From Proteiniclasticum sp. (GTDB lineage: Bacteria; Bacillota; Clostridia; Clostridiales; Clostridiaceae), in the NCBI RefSeq assembly GCF_003514505.1, contig NZ_DOPX01000024.1, forward strand, positions 1 through 64,000: DNA of 64,000 bases. The letters are read 5' to 3'. Position numbers and translations under genes: made by a program. The notes under the pieces were generated by a model that had not been told where the DNA came from, made no database searches, and saw only the letters and a program-made list of their open reading frames with translations. Of this stretch, positions 1-7,056 are shown one piece after another (position 1 is the first letter of the stretch; each line of letters opens with the position of its first letter).

Positions 1-69
1 GGAAGTTACTTTTTCAACTGACCCATAGTTTTATCAGTTGTTTTCACCTTAATTGCAAAAGTAACTTCC
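1..69. repeat. Inverted repeat with nested hairpin at window edge
   Basis: Positions 1-13 (GGAAGTTACTTTT) are the exact reverse complement of 57-69. Inside lies a smaller 6-bp pair, CAACTG at 15-20 and CAGTTG at 35-40. The structure is not followed by a T-run, so it is not a simple terminator. What lies upstream is outside the window. Function unknown; it could be a folded leader RNA or the end of a short repeat element. The rest of 70-244 is non-coding and shows nothing else I can name. Confidence 0.5.
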
Positions 70-244
70 GGATGGAAGAAAGTAAATGGTTCTAGAGAGG
101 AGAAGATAAGAGCCACAAGAGGAAACCTGCGTTGGGATCGAATAAAATACTTTATTTTTTCATCGGTTTGGTTTATGATGATTTTGAATACGAAAGTGCT
201 ATAGTCCGCATCGTATCTTATTTAGGCAAAGGAGGCGTTTTAAG

Positions 245-301
245 ATGATTGTAAGAAGAATGATTGCAAAGAACAGAACTGCTGGAGGATTTGCCGGATA
301 A
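245..301 (+). CDS. Putative 18-codon leader peptide upstream of rsgA
   Basis: A short ORF (MIVRRMIAKNRTAGGFAG) begins with ATG nine bases after a near-perfect ribosome binding site, AAAGGAGG at 228-235, which is stronger than that of rsgA. It is basic and has no recognisable domain. It ends 39 nt before the rsgA start. The last codons contain TGGAGGA (283-289), which can pair with the sequence that otherwise hides the rsgA ribosome binding site, so translation of this ORF could control rsgA. Whether it is a real peptide is inferred from the binding site and position only. Confidence 0.4.
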   Translation: MIVRRMIAKNRTAGGFAG

Positions 302-333
302 GAAGCAAAATTCCTCCAAACCAAAGTTGGAGG
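283..333 (+). promoter_or_regulatory. Possible translational attenuator of rsgA
   Basis: CCTCCAA (313-319) and TTGGAGG (327-333) form a perfect 7-bp hairpin with a 7-nt loop, and TTGGAGG is the rsgA ribosome binding site. TGGAGGA (283-289), inside the small leader ORF, can pair equally well with TCCTCCA (312-318), which would free the site. Two mutually exclusive stems plus a translated leader is the layout of erm/cat-type translational attenuators. The pairing is seen; the regulation is inferred. Confidence 0.45.
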
Positions 334-340
334 TAAAAAA

Positions 341-1429
341 TTGAATCAAAGAAATGAAAGTTTAGGGTTTACTGAGAAAGTGCTGGCAGAAGCCAGTCCG
401 TTTGAATCCTATTATGTTGGAAGAATCATCAGTCAGAAACAGAAACTCTATGAAATTGCGCTGCTTGAAGGAACCATTCATGGAGAAGTCACAGGAAAAA
501 TGCGTTATGAAGCTATGGATCCAGCTGATTTTCCAGTGGTTGGGGATTTTGTCATGGTGGACCGGAAGGATGAAACCCATGGATACGCGGTGATTCATGA
601 GATTCTTACTAGAAAGAGTCTTTTTGTCAGAAAAGTGGCAGGAAAGCGTAGAGATGCCCAGGCGGTGGCAGCCAATGTGGACACAGTGTTTCTCTGCATG
701 GCACTTAATGAGAACTTTAATCTTAGAAGACTGGAGAGGTATTTTGCGGTGGCGCTGGAGAGCGGTGCAGTCCCTGTGATTGTCCTGACCAAAGGAGATT
801 TAGCGGAAAACCTACCCGAGAAATTATCTGAAGTGGAAAAAATCACGCTGGGATATGAGGTCATTGTCACGTCCTCTCTTACAGGAGAAGGTGTGGAGAA
901 GCTTCGTCCCTATGCCGAAAAAGGCAAGACTGTGGCTTTTCTGGGCTCTTCAGGAGTAGGAAAGTCCAGCCTCATCAACAGCCTGCTCGGAAGCTCAGTC
1001 ATGGAGACCAAGGCTACGGGGTATGAAGATAAAGGAAGGCATACCACAACGCACCGAGAGCTGCTGCTATTAGAAAACGGAGGGGCACTTATCGATACGC
1101 CGGGGATGCGTGAACTTGGCATACTGGAAGCAGACTTTTCAAAATCCTTTGAAGACATCTATGCCTTGGCAGAGTCCTGCAGATTCAGAGACTGCTCCCA
1201 TGTGAGCGAGCCTCATTGCGCTGTGAAAAAGGCTGTGGAGGAAGGAGCACTTCCTGTGGAAAGATATGAGAATTTCCTGAAACTCAGGGAAGAGGTCCCT
1301 AATTATGAAGGACTGAACTCCAGAGAGATCGAAAAGAAAAAACTGGACCGAATGTTTGGTGGCAAGAAAGAGATGAAGAAAACAAAGGACCAGGTGAAAA
1401 AGAAAAATAAATATCAGTTCCGTGACTGA
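341..1429 (+). CDS. rsgA: Ribosome small-subunit-dependent GTPase RsgA
   Basis: RsgA (YjeQ/YloQ) is a circularly permuted GTPase that helps late maturation of the 30S subunit. The 362-residue protein has an N-terminal OB-fold part, then the G4 motif LTKGD before the P-loop GSSGVGKSS (about residues 202-210), the switch segment GRHTTTHREL, the G3 motif DTPGM, and a C-terminal zinc knuckle with the Cys/His pattern CRFRDCSH...C. A basic, lysine-rich tail follows. Length is typical of the E. coli-type subfamily. The start is a TTG seven bases after GGAGG (329-333). That site is buried in a hairpin with an upstream small ORF, so expression may be translationally controlled. It appears monocistronic, with a terminator right after it. 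Confidence 0.95.
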   Translation: MNQRNESLGFTEKVLAEASPFESYYVGRIISQKQKLYEIALLEGTIHGEVTGKMRYEAMDPADFPVVGDFVMVDRKDETHGYAVIHEILTRKSLFVRKVAGKRRDAQAVAANVDTVFLCMALNENFNLRRLERYFAVALESGAVPVIVLTKGDLAENLPEKLSEVEKITLGYEVIVTSSLTGEGVEKLRPYAEKGKTVAFLGSSGVGKSSLINSLLGSSVMETKATGYEDKGRHTTTHRELLLLENGGALIDTPGMRELGILEADFSKSFEDIYALAESCRFRDCSHVSEPHCAVKKAVEEGALPVERYENFLKLREEVPNYEGLNSREIEKKKLDRMFGGKKEMKKTKDQVKKKNKYQFRD

Positions 1430-1445
1430 TCATGGGACTGAAGTG

Positions 1446-1474
1446 AAGAGCCTTTCTTTCGAGAGGCTCTTTCT
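1446..1474 (+). terminator. Intrinsic terminator after rsgA
   Basis: Stem AAGAGCCT (1446-1453) with AGGCTCTT (1464-1471), followed by a short T-rich tail. It lies 17 nt after the rsgA stop. Confidence 0.7.
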
Positions 1475-1579
1475 TATGTTTCGGAAGATACCCTGCGTGT
1501 TCTTTGCTTTTTTGCATTGATTCCTGCAAAAAACGGAAATATTTTCTGTGTAAAGGTTTATTAGTCCTTGTGCTTTTCC

Positions 1580-1608
1580 TTGTCCTAGGTTATTATTAGT
1601 TTTAATTA
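1580..1608 (+). promoter_or_regulatory. Sigma-A-type promoter of the xpt operon
   Basis: TTGTCC (1580-1585), a 17-nt spacer and TAATTA (1603-1608). Transcription would start about 10 nt further on, exactly where the riboswitch aptamer begins. Confidence 0.5.
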
Positions 1609-1617
1609 AAAATGAAT

Positions 1618-1687
1618 CCCCTGTATAATCTTGGAGATATGGTCCATAAGTTTCTACCAGACCACCGCAAACGGTCTGACTACGGGA
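1618..1687 (+). promoter_or_regulatory. Guanine (purine) riboswitch aptamer
   Basis: The conserved purine-riboswitch core is present: TATAATC after the P1 strand, P2 TGGA/TCCA with a GATATGG loop, the junction AAGTTTCTACC, P3 CAGACC/GGTCTG, and GACTAC closing P1 (CCTGTA 1620-1625 with TACGGG 1681-1686). The specificity base in the J3/1 junction is C (1680), which in this family selects guanine or hypoxanthine over adenine. It precedes xpt and a purine permease, as in Bacillus. Ligand binding should cause termination at the following hairpin. Confidence 0.93.
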
Positions 1688-1712
1688 GTGCATCACTGAT
1701 TCTTCTATGGAG

Positions 1713-1740
1713 AATGGACGTATTTCCGTCCATTATTTTT
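1713..1740 (+). terminator. Riboswitch terminator hairpin 1
   Basis: AATGGACG (1713-1720) pairs with CGTCCATT (1727-1734), followed by ATTTTT. ACGGGA from the P1 3' strand (1682-1687) can instead pair with TTCCGT (1724-1729), giving a plausible antiterminator. This is therefore the likely expression platform. Confidence 0.75.
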
Positions 1741-1760
1741 AGAAAATCAGGATGTATTCT

Positions 1761-1787
1761 AGCCGTGGTGAAACCACGGCTTTTTTA
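1761..1787 (+). terminator. Second terminator hairpin in the xpt leader
   Basis: AGCCGTGG (1761-1768) pairs with CCACGGCT (1774-1781), followed by a run of T. It is stronger than hairpin 1 and lies between it and xpt. If constitutive it would block the operon, so it is probably also switched; GCCGTGGT could pair with seven of eight bases of ACCACCGC in the aptamer P3 region (from 1661). Confidence 0.7.
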
Positions 1788-1840
1788 GTTTAGGGAAGTT
1801 GATCCTGATCTGCAGCGGGCATGAAAAGAGGAGCATCATC

Positions 1841-2410
1841 ATGGAAGCATTGAAAGAAAAAATAAGGCAGGAAGGAAGAGTTCTGGGAGGATCTGTTTTG
1901 AAGGTGGACAGTTTTCTCAATCATCAGCTGGATCCAGAATTCTTAAATGAGATCGGAAAAGCCTTCAAAGAGATGTTTAAAGAGCTGAAGGTGACGAAAA
2001 TACTGACGGCGGAAGTTTCTGGAATTGCCATCGCGGTGATGGCGGGACTACATTTTCAGGTACCTGTGGTTTTTGCCAAGAAAACCCAGTCGCTCAATCT
2101 GGATCCTGAGACCTATGAAGGCGAAGTCTATTCTTACACAAAACAGCAGCACTATAAAATCCGAGTTTCTAAAAGGTATCTCAGTAAAGAAGACCAGGTG
2201 CTGATTCTGGATGATTTTTTGGCCAATGGGGAAGCGCTCAAGGGGCTCTATCAGATTGTGGAAGCATCAGGAGCTACGCTTTTAGGTACGGGCGTCGTCA
2301 TTGAAAAGGGATTCCAGGAAGGGGGCAAAAAGCTCCGGGCCGAAGGAAGAGATATCAGAGCCCTTGCCACCATTTTATCCATGGATCATGGAGACATCAC
2401 TTTTTTATAG
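1841..2410 (+). CDS. xpt: Xanthine phosphoribosyltransferase
   Basis: Xpt salvages xanthine to XMP using PRPP. The 189-residue protein opens with MEALKEKI and contains LKVDSFLNHQLDP, the substrate-side segment VSGIAIAVMAGLHFQVPVVFAKK, and the PRPP-binding loop VLILDDFLANGEA, all closely matching Bacillus Xpt in order and length. I chose the ATG at 1841, which follows AAGAGGAG, rather than an upstream TTG at 1799 that would add 14 residues with no binding site. The guanine riboswitch upstream and the purine permease downstream make this a purine salvage operon that should be off when guanine is plentiful. Confidence 0.95.
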   Translation: MEALKEKIRQEGRVLGGSVLKVDSFLNHQLDPEFLNEIGKAFKEMFKELKVTKILTAEVSGIAIAVMAGLHFQVPVVFAKKTQSLNLDPETYEGEVYSYTKQQHYKIRVSKRYLSKEDQVLILDDFLANGEALKGLYQIVEASGATLLGTGVVIEKGFQEGGKKLRAEGRDIRALATILSMDHGDITFL

Positions 2411-2460
2411 AAAAACCGTTGCCCGTCCCTCTGCTGCACTCATAAAGGAGAGATTTATTT

Positions 2461-4008
2461 TTGGAAAAGAACTTTTATCCGTGGTTCAAACGTGAAGACA
2501 TCGATGGTTTCTTTGCCCTGTTTCAGAATAACCTGGCGAACTTTGTGCTCATAGCTGTTTCTATGACCGCCATGGGATTTCCAGCCAGCATCGTCTATGG
2601 GAAGGTCATTCCTGGCGTAGCCATGTCGGTGCTTTTTGGTAATCTTTATTATGCGAAGCTCGCTGAAAAGCTTGCTTTGAAAGAAAAGAGAAAAGATGTG
2701 ACGGCTCTTGCCTATGGGGTATCCACACCTGTCATGTTCATCTATCTTTTTGGTGTTCTTCGTCCTGCTCTAGAGCTTACAGGGGACCCAGAACTTGCCT
2801 GGAAAATTGGATTAGGCGCCTGCTTTATTGGTGGTGTCATAGAAGTTCTAGGCAGCTTCATCGGAAAGTTCGTTCATAAGCATCTCCCAAGAGCTGCTAT
2901 GCTTGGTGCCCTTGCTGGGGTGGCGTTTGCCTTCATCGGTGGAGAGATGTTCTTTATGACTTATGAGCTGCCCATCGCTGGCATGGCGGTTCTTGTGATC
3001 ATGCTCATAGGATTTATCGCGAAGAAGCCTCTTCCCTTTAAGATCCCTGCGGCACTCTTTGCCATCGTCATCGGTACTTTCCTGGCTTATACCGTGGGTG
3101 GACAGGACATGAGTCAAGTACGGGAAGGTCTAGGAAGCTTCGGTTTCTATTTGCCTATGCCAACCCTGGGACTGTTTGAAGGCCTTGTGTTCATGGCTCG
3201 AGAAATGGCTGGACTTTTTGCCATACTTCTTCCCATCTCCATCTATAATTTTGTGGAAACCATGAACAATGTGGAAGCCATGGCTTCTGCAGGGGACAGA
3301 TACGATGTGGCTGAGGCTCAGCTGGCAGACGGACTTGGTACCCTCTTTGGCACTTTCTTTGGAGGCGTTTTCCCCACCACCGTGTATATAGCATCCATCG
3401 GTTCCAAATGGATGAATGCAGGAAGAGGATATTCCATTCTCAACGGCTTTGTGTTTTTACTAGCTTCCACCTTTGGTGTGGTGGCTGTGATGGCAAAGAT
3501 CATTCCCATGGCGGTCATCGCTCCAATCCTTGTATTTGTAGGCATCTCCATGGTAACCCAAGCCTTCGGCACAGTGGAGAAAAAACATTTTCCAGCCGTG
3601 GTGATTGCCATGTTCCCTTACTTTGCCAATTATCTCATGACCCGGTTTAATGGAGGAGCAGGCGAAGTTGTAGCAAAGCTTTCCAGCGGCATTGTGCCCC
3701 TTGGCCAGGGAGCTATGTTTACTGGTATAGTCTGGGGAGCCATCCTGGTATTTCTCATCGATGGGGAATACAGAAAAGCTTCTGTCACCTCCATTTGTGC
3801 AGCTCTTCTTACAGCCACCGGATTCATGCATGCACCGAAGCTTGCCTTGTTCTTTGACGCACGCTTTGTCACTGCATATGTGTTGGTAGCGCTTATTTTT
3901 GAAGGATACAGACGCTATGATGCCATGATTGTACATCAGAGTGAGCCAATCCGTAAAAAGGCAGATGAGGTCATGCCGGTGGATGTCCTGGCTGCATCAG
4001 AGCAGTAA
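2461..4008 (+). CDS. NCS2-family purine permease (xanthine/uracil permease type)
   Basis: A 515-residue polytopic membrane protein with about 12-14 hydrophobic segments and the glycine/alanine-rich loops of nucleobase:cation symporter-2 permeases. It starts with TTG at 2461, eight bases after AAAGGAGA, 50 nt behind xpt, so the two are very likely co-transcribed under the guanine riboswitch. This argues for uptake of xanthine, guanine or hypoxanthine, but the exact substrate cannot be read from the sequence. The subfamily resembles the longer AzgA-like/uncharacterised branch rather than classical PbuX. The protein ends in a charged cytoplasmic tail and is followed by a terminator. Confidence 0.85.
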   Translation: MEKNFYPWFKREDIDGFFALFQNNLANFVLIAVSMTAMGFPASIVYGKVIPGVAMSVLFGNLYYAKLAEKLALKEKRKDVTALAYGVSTPVMFIYLFGVLRPALELTGDPELAWKIGLGACFIGGVIEVLGSFIGKFVHKHLPRAAMLGALAGVAFAFIGGEMFFMTYELPIAGMAVLVIMLIGFIAKKPLPFKIPAALFAIVIGTFLAYTVGGQDMSQVREGLGSFGFYLPMPTLGLFEGLVFMAREMAGLFAILLPISIYNFVETMNNVEAMASAGDRYDVAEAQLADGLGTLFGTFFGGVFPTTVYIASIGSKWMNAGRGYSILNGFVFLLASTFGVVAVMAKIIPMAVIAPILVFVGISMVTQAFGTVEKKHFPAVVIAMFPYFANYLMTRFNGGAGEVVAKLSSGIVPLGQGAMFTGIVWGAILVFLIDGEYRKASVTSICAALLTATGFMHAPKLALFFDARFVTAYVLVALIFEGYRRYDAMIVHQSEPIRKKADEVMPVDVLAASEQ

Positions 4009-4034
4009 AAACATAAGAAAATATCAGGGTTTTT

Positions 4035-4068
4035 GGAAGAGCTTTCTTAATAAAGAGAGCTCTTTCTT
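4035..4068 (+). terminator. Terminator after purine permease
   Basis: AAGAGCT (4037-4043) pairs with AGCTCTT (4058-4064), with further pairing inside the loop, then TTCTTCC. Confidence 0.65.
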
Positions 4069-4115
4069 CCTATGGTATAATGGATGCATGATTAAAAAAG
4101 GAAACAGGTGAAGAC

Positions 4116-6266
4116 ATGAGTAAAGCACTGATACTTGCGGAAAAGCCATCCGTAGGAAAAGACATCGCCAAAGCGCTGGGACTAAGCAGTTCAAAAGATG
4201 GTTATATTGAAGGGAAAGACTATATTGTCACCTGGGCCATGGGCCATCTGGTGACTTTGGCTGCCCCTGAAGAATACAAGCCAGAATACAAAGAGTGGAA
4301 GATGGAGCTTCTGCCTATGATTCCGGAGAGGATGAAGCTGTCTGTCATAGGAAAGACCAGAAAACAGTATAATACGGTGAAGTTTCTTCTGGACAGAAAA
4401 GATGTGACCAGCATCATCATCGCTACCGATGCAGGCCGTGAAGGAGAGCTGGTTGCCCGGTGGATTCTCCAAAAGGCAGGGGCAAGAAAACCCATGAAAA
4501 GGCTCTGGATTTCCTCTGTAACAGAAAAAGCCATCCGGGATGGATTTAAAAATCTTAAAGATGCGAAGCTCTATGAGACTCTCTTTTACTCAGCAGAAGC
4601 AAGAAGCCAGGCTGACTGGATCGTGGGGATCAATGCCACCAGAGCGCTCACCGTGAAGCATAATGCACAGCTTTCTTTAGGCCGTGTACAGACACCGACC
4701 TTAGCCATGGTGAAGGCCAGAGAAGAGGAAATCAGGGCTTTTGTTCCAGTCCCTTTCCATACCTTGAAACTCAAAGTACAGGGACTGACCTTCCATCATG
4801 AGGGTGGCAGAATTTTCAAAGATGAGGAAGCAAAGAAAAAGTATGATCTTCTTCAGAATAAAAGTCTTCTGATTTCTGAGGTGACCACCAAAGAGAAAAG
4901 AAAAGATGCGCCGCTGCTTTATGATCTCACGGAGCTGCAAAGAGATGCCAGCAATTTCTACGGATTCAGTCCCAAGGAAACGCTGAACATCATGCAGATG
5001 CTCTATGAGCGGCATAAAGTGCTGACCTATCCTAGAACCGACTCCAGATACCTGACGAAGGATCTTCTGGGCACCCTGAAAGACCGGGTGAAGGCATCAG
5101 CCGTGGGAGATCTTAGTAAGATTGGTATGGATATCCTTAGAAAAGGCATCCAAGAAAAGAAGAATTTCATCAATGATGCAAAAGTATCTGACCATCATGC
5201 CATCATTCCCACAGAAGAATCTGTGGTGCTTTCAACTCTGACAGACAAAGAACGTAAAATCTATCTGCTGGTGGTGAAAAGATTCTTATCGGTTCTGATG
5301 GATTCTTATGTTTATGAGGAGATGCAGATTCTTGGAGAGTGTGCGGGAGAAAAGTTCAAAGCATCCACAAAAAGAACCATCCAGGAAGGATACCGGGCTC
5401 TCGTGAAGGACGAGGAAGAGGACCTGGAAGAAAGAAGCATTCCATTCAAAAAAGGAGACAAGGTTGCCATTGAAAGGGTGCTCCTTGAAAAAGGGCTCAC
5501 ACAGCCACCGGCCTATTTCACCGATGCCACACTTTTATCCGCCATGGAGAATCCTGGAAAGTATATGGAGACAAAAGACAAGTCTCTTGAAAATATCCTG
5601 AAGGAAACCAGCGGGCTGGGCACTGTGGCCACAAGAGCCGATATCATCGAAAAGCTCTTCTCTTCCTTTGTTCTTGAGAAACGGGGGAAAGAGATCCATA
5701 TCACAGAAAAAGGAAGACAGCTGTTAAAGCTTGCACCGGAAGACCTGACGTCACCGGAGATGACCGCAAGGTGGGAGAAAAAGCTGGAGATGATCCGGGC
5801 TGGAAAGCTCAAAGAAGACGCCTTTATCCATGAAATGGAAGAGTACACAAGAAAAGTCATTGGAGAGATCAAAAGCTCCAAGGAAACCTTCAGACATGAG
5901 AATCTTTCGAGCCAAAAGTGCCCGGAGTGCGGCAAGAACCTTTTAGAAGTAAAGGGGAAGAAATCCAATATGCTGGTATGCCAGGACCGGGAGTGCGGCT
6001 TCAGAAAGACACTTTCTACCCAAAGTAACGCAAGATGTCCAGAATGCAAGAAGAAGATGGAGCTCCATGGAGAAGGCGATGGGAAGCATTTCCGTTGCGT
6101 CTGTGGTTACCGGGAAAAGCTCACGGCTTTCCAGGCAAGAAGAGAAAAAGAAGGCACTGCCATGAAAAAGGGCGATGTGAAAAAATATCTCAATCAGCTC
6201 AACAAGAGTAACGATGAGCCAGTGAATTCCGCTTTAAGCGATGCGCTGAAAGATCTGTTCAAATAG
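4116..6266 (+). CDS. topB: DNA topoisomerase III (type IA)
   Basis: A 716-residue type IA topoisomerase that passes single strands through a transient break; in bacteria TopB mainly decatenates and resolves recombination intermediates. Domains: N-terminal TOPRIM (LILAEKPSVGKDIAKALG, then ATDAGREGE around residues 103-111), the core with SLGRVQTPTL, and the active-site segment TYPRTDSRYL with the nucleophile Tyr at residue 305. The C-terminus carries two cysteine clusters (CPECGKNLL...C...C and CPECKKKME...C.C), that is, zinc ribbons. The DAGREGE form is usual for Bacillus-type TopB. The gene starts at ATG 4116 and ends just before a long bidirectional terminator. Confidence 0.95.
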   Translation: MSKALILAEKPSVGKDIAKALGLSSSKDGYIEGKDYIVTWAMGHLVTLAAPEEYKPEYKEWKMELLPMIPERMKLSVIGKTRKQYNTVKFLLDRKDVTSIIIATDAGREGELVARWILQKAGARKPMKRLWISSVTEKAIRDGFKNLKDAKLYETLFYSAEARSQADWIVGINATRALTVKHNAQLSLGRVQTPTLAMVKAREEEIRAFVPVPFHTLKLKVQGLTFHHEGGRIFKDEEAKKKYDLLQNKSLLISEVTTKEKRKDAPLLYDLTELQRDASNFYGFSPKETLNIMQMLYERHKVLTYPRTDSRYLTKDLLGTLKDRVKASAVGDLSKIGMDILRKGIQEKKNFINDAKVSDHHAIIPTEESVVLSTLTDKERKIYLLVVKRFLSVLMDSYVYEEMQILGECAGEKFKASTKRTIQEGYRALVKDEEEDLEERSIPFKKGDKVAIERVLLEKGLTQPPAYFTDATLLSAMENPGKYMETKDKSLENILKETSGLGTVATRADIIEKLFSSFVLEKRGKEIHITEKGRQLLKLAPEDLTSPEMTARWEKKLEMIRAGKLKEDAFIHEMEEYTRKVIGEIKSSKETFRHENLSSQKCPECGKNLLEVKGKKSNMLVCQDRECGFRKTLSTQSNARCPECKKKMELHGEGDGKHFRCVCGYREKLTAFQARREKEGTAMKKGDVKKYLNQLNKSNDEPVNSALSDALKDLFK

Positions 6267-6271
6267 TACAT

Positions 6272-6316
6272 AAAAGGAGCTGCTGTTCATTTACTTAGTG
6301 AACAGCAGCTCCTTTT
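6272..6316. terminator. Bidirectional terminator between topB and the two-component genes
   Basis: An 18-bp perfect stem: 6272-6289 (AAAAGGAGCTGCTGTTCA) pairs with 6299-6316. A-run on one side and T-run on the other allow it to stop transcription from both convergent genes. It abuts the stop codon of the response regulator. Confidence 0.9.
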
Positions 6317-7056
6317 TACATCATGGTGCTGTGACGATACTCTGATGGTGTTTTTCCAGTATACTGTCGGAAGACCTTACAGAAATAATGCTGATTCTTA
6401 TACCCTGCTCTTTCCGAAATCTCAAGAACGGACAGCTCTTTCTGGTTTTTCAGAAGACACATGGAAGACTCCATCCGAATCTTTGTGAGATATTCGGAGA
6501 AACTTAGACCAGTCTCTTTTTTCAGCATTCTGCTGAGGGAAGAGGTGCTTATGTGGAGAAGATCCGCCAGGCTCTGCAGGGAAAAATCTGAGTTCCCGTA
6601 ATTGCGGTAGAGAAGCTGAAGGGCTTTTTTCTCCAGGTTTTCATCTGCACTCAACGTCTCCTCCTTTTTTGCATGGTGTTCCTTTATCAGATCATGAAGG
6701 GCAGTCTCCAGTGATTGCAGAAGCTTTTCTCGGTCGATGGGCTTCAGAATATAATCCAGTGCCCGAAGCTTCACGGCCTTCTGGGCATACTGAAACTCGT
6801 CATATCCGGAGATGATGATGAACTTCGAATGGATTCCTTGAGTTTGAACATTCTCCATGATCTCGAGGCCTGTCATTCCAGGCATATTGATGTCCATGAG
6901 CACCAGATCCGGTTCTTCAAACAGGATCATTTCATGAGCTTCAAATCCATTGGAGGCAAGACCGATGATGTCAAAATCAGCGCTCGTTTTCTCAATGATG
7001 GATTTCAGTCCATTTCTAATGATGGCTTCATCGTCGCAGATGAGCAGTTTATACAT
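6316..7056 (-). CDS. Two-component response regulator, YesN/AraC type
   Basis: The 246-residue protein has a CheY-like receiver (acidic pair D8-D9, phosphorylation site D55 in LVLMDINMPGM, conserved Lys 105 in ILKPID) and a C-terminal AraC-type double helix-turn-helix (LADLLHISTSSLSRMLKKETGLSFSEYL; ERAGYKNQHYFCKVFRQYTGKTPSEYR). It overlaps the end of the histidine kinase gene by 8 nt, so the two are translationally coupled. YesN-type regulators usually control a neighbouring transport or catabolic gene; the obvious candidate is the divergent flavoprotein reductase at 8871. That link is inferred from position only. Confidence 0.9.
   Translation of the reverse strand: MYKLLICDDEAIIRNGLKSIIEKTSADFDIIGLASNGFEAHEMILFEEPDLVLMDINMPGMTGLEIMENVQTQGIHSKFIIISGYDEFQYAQKAVKLRALDYILKPIDREKLLQSLETALHDLIKEHHAKKEETLSADENLEKKALQLLYRNYGNSDFSLQSLADLLHISTSSLSRMLKKETGLSFSEYLTKIRMESSMCLLKNQKELSVLEISERAGYKNQHYFCKVFRQYTGKTPSEYRHSTMM

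Noticed and set aside
1799..1840. Upstream TTG start for xpt
   Set aside because: It has no binding site and adds residues not found in the Xpt family; ATG 1841 fits both.
4422..4448. DAGREGE in TopB as a mutated TOPRIM motif
   Set aside because: This form is usual for Bacillus-type topoisomerase III and is not a defect.
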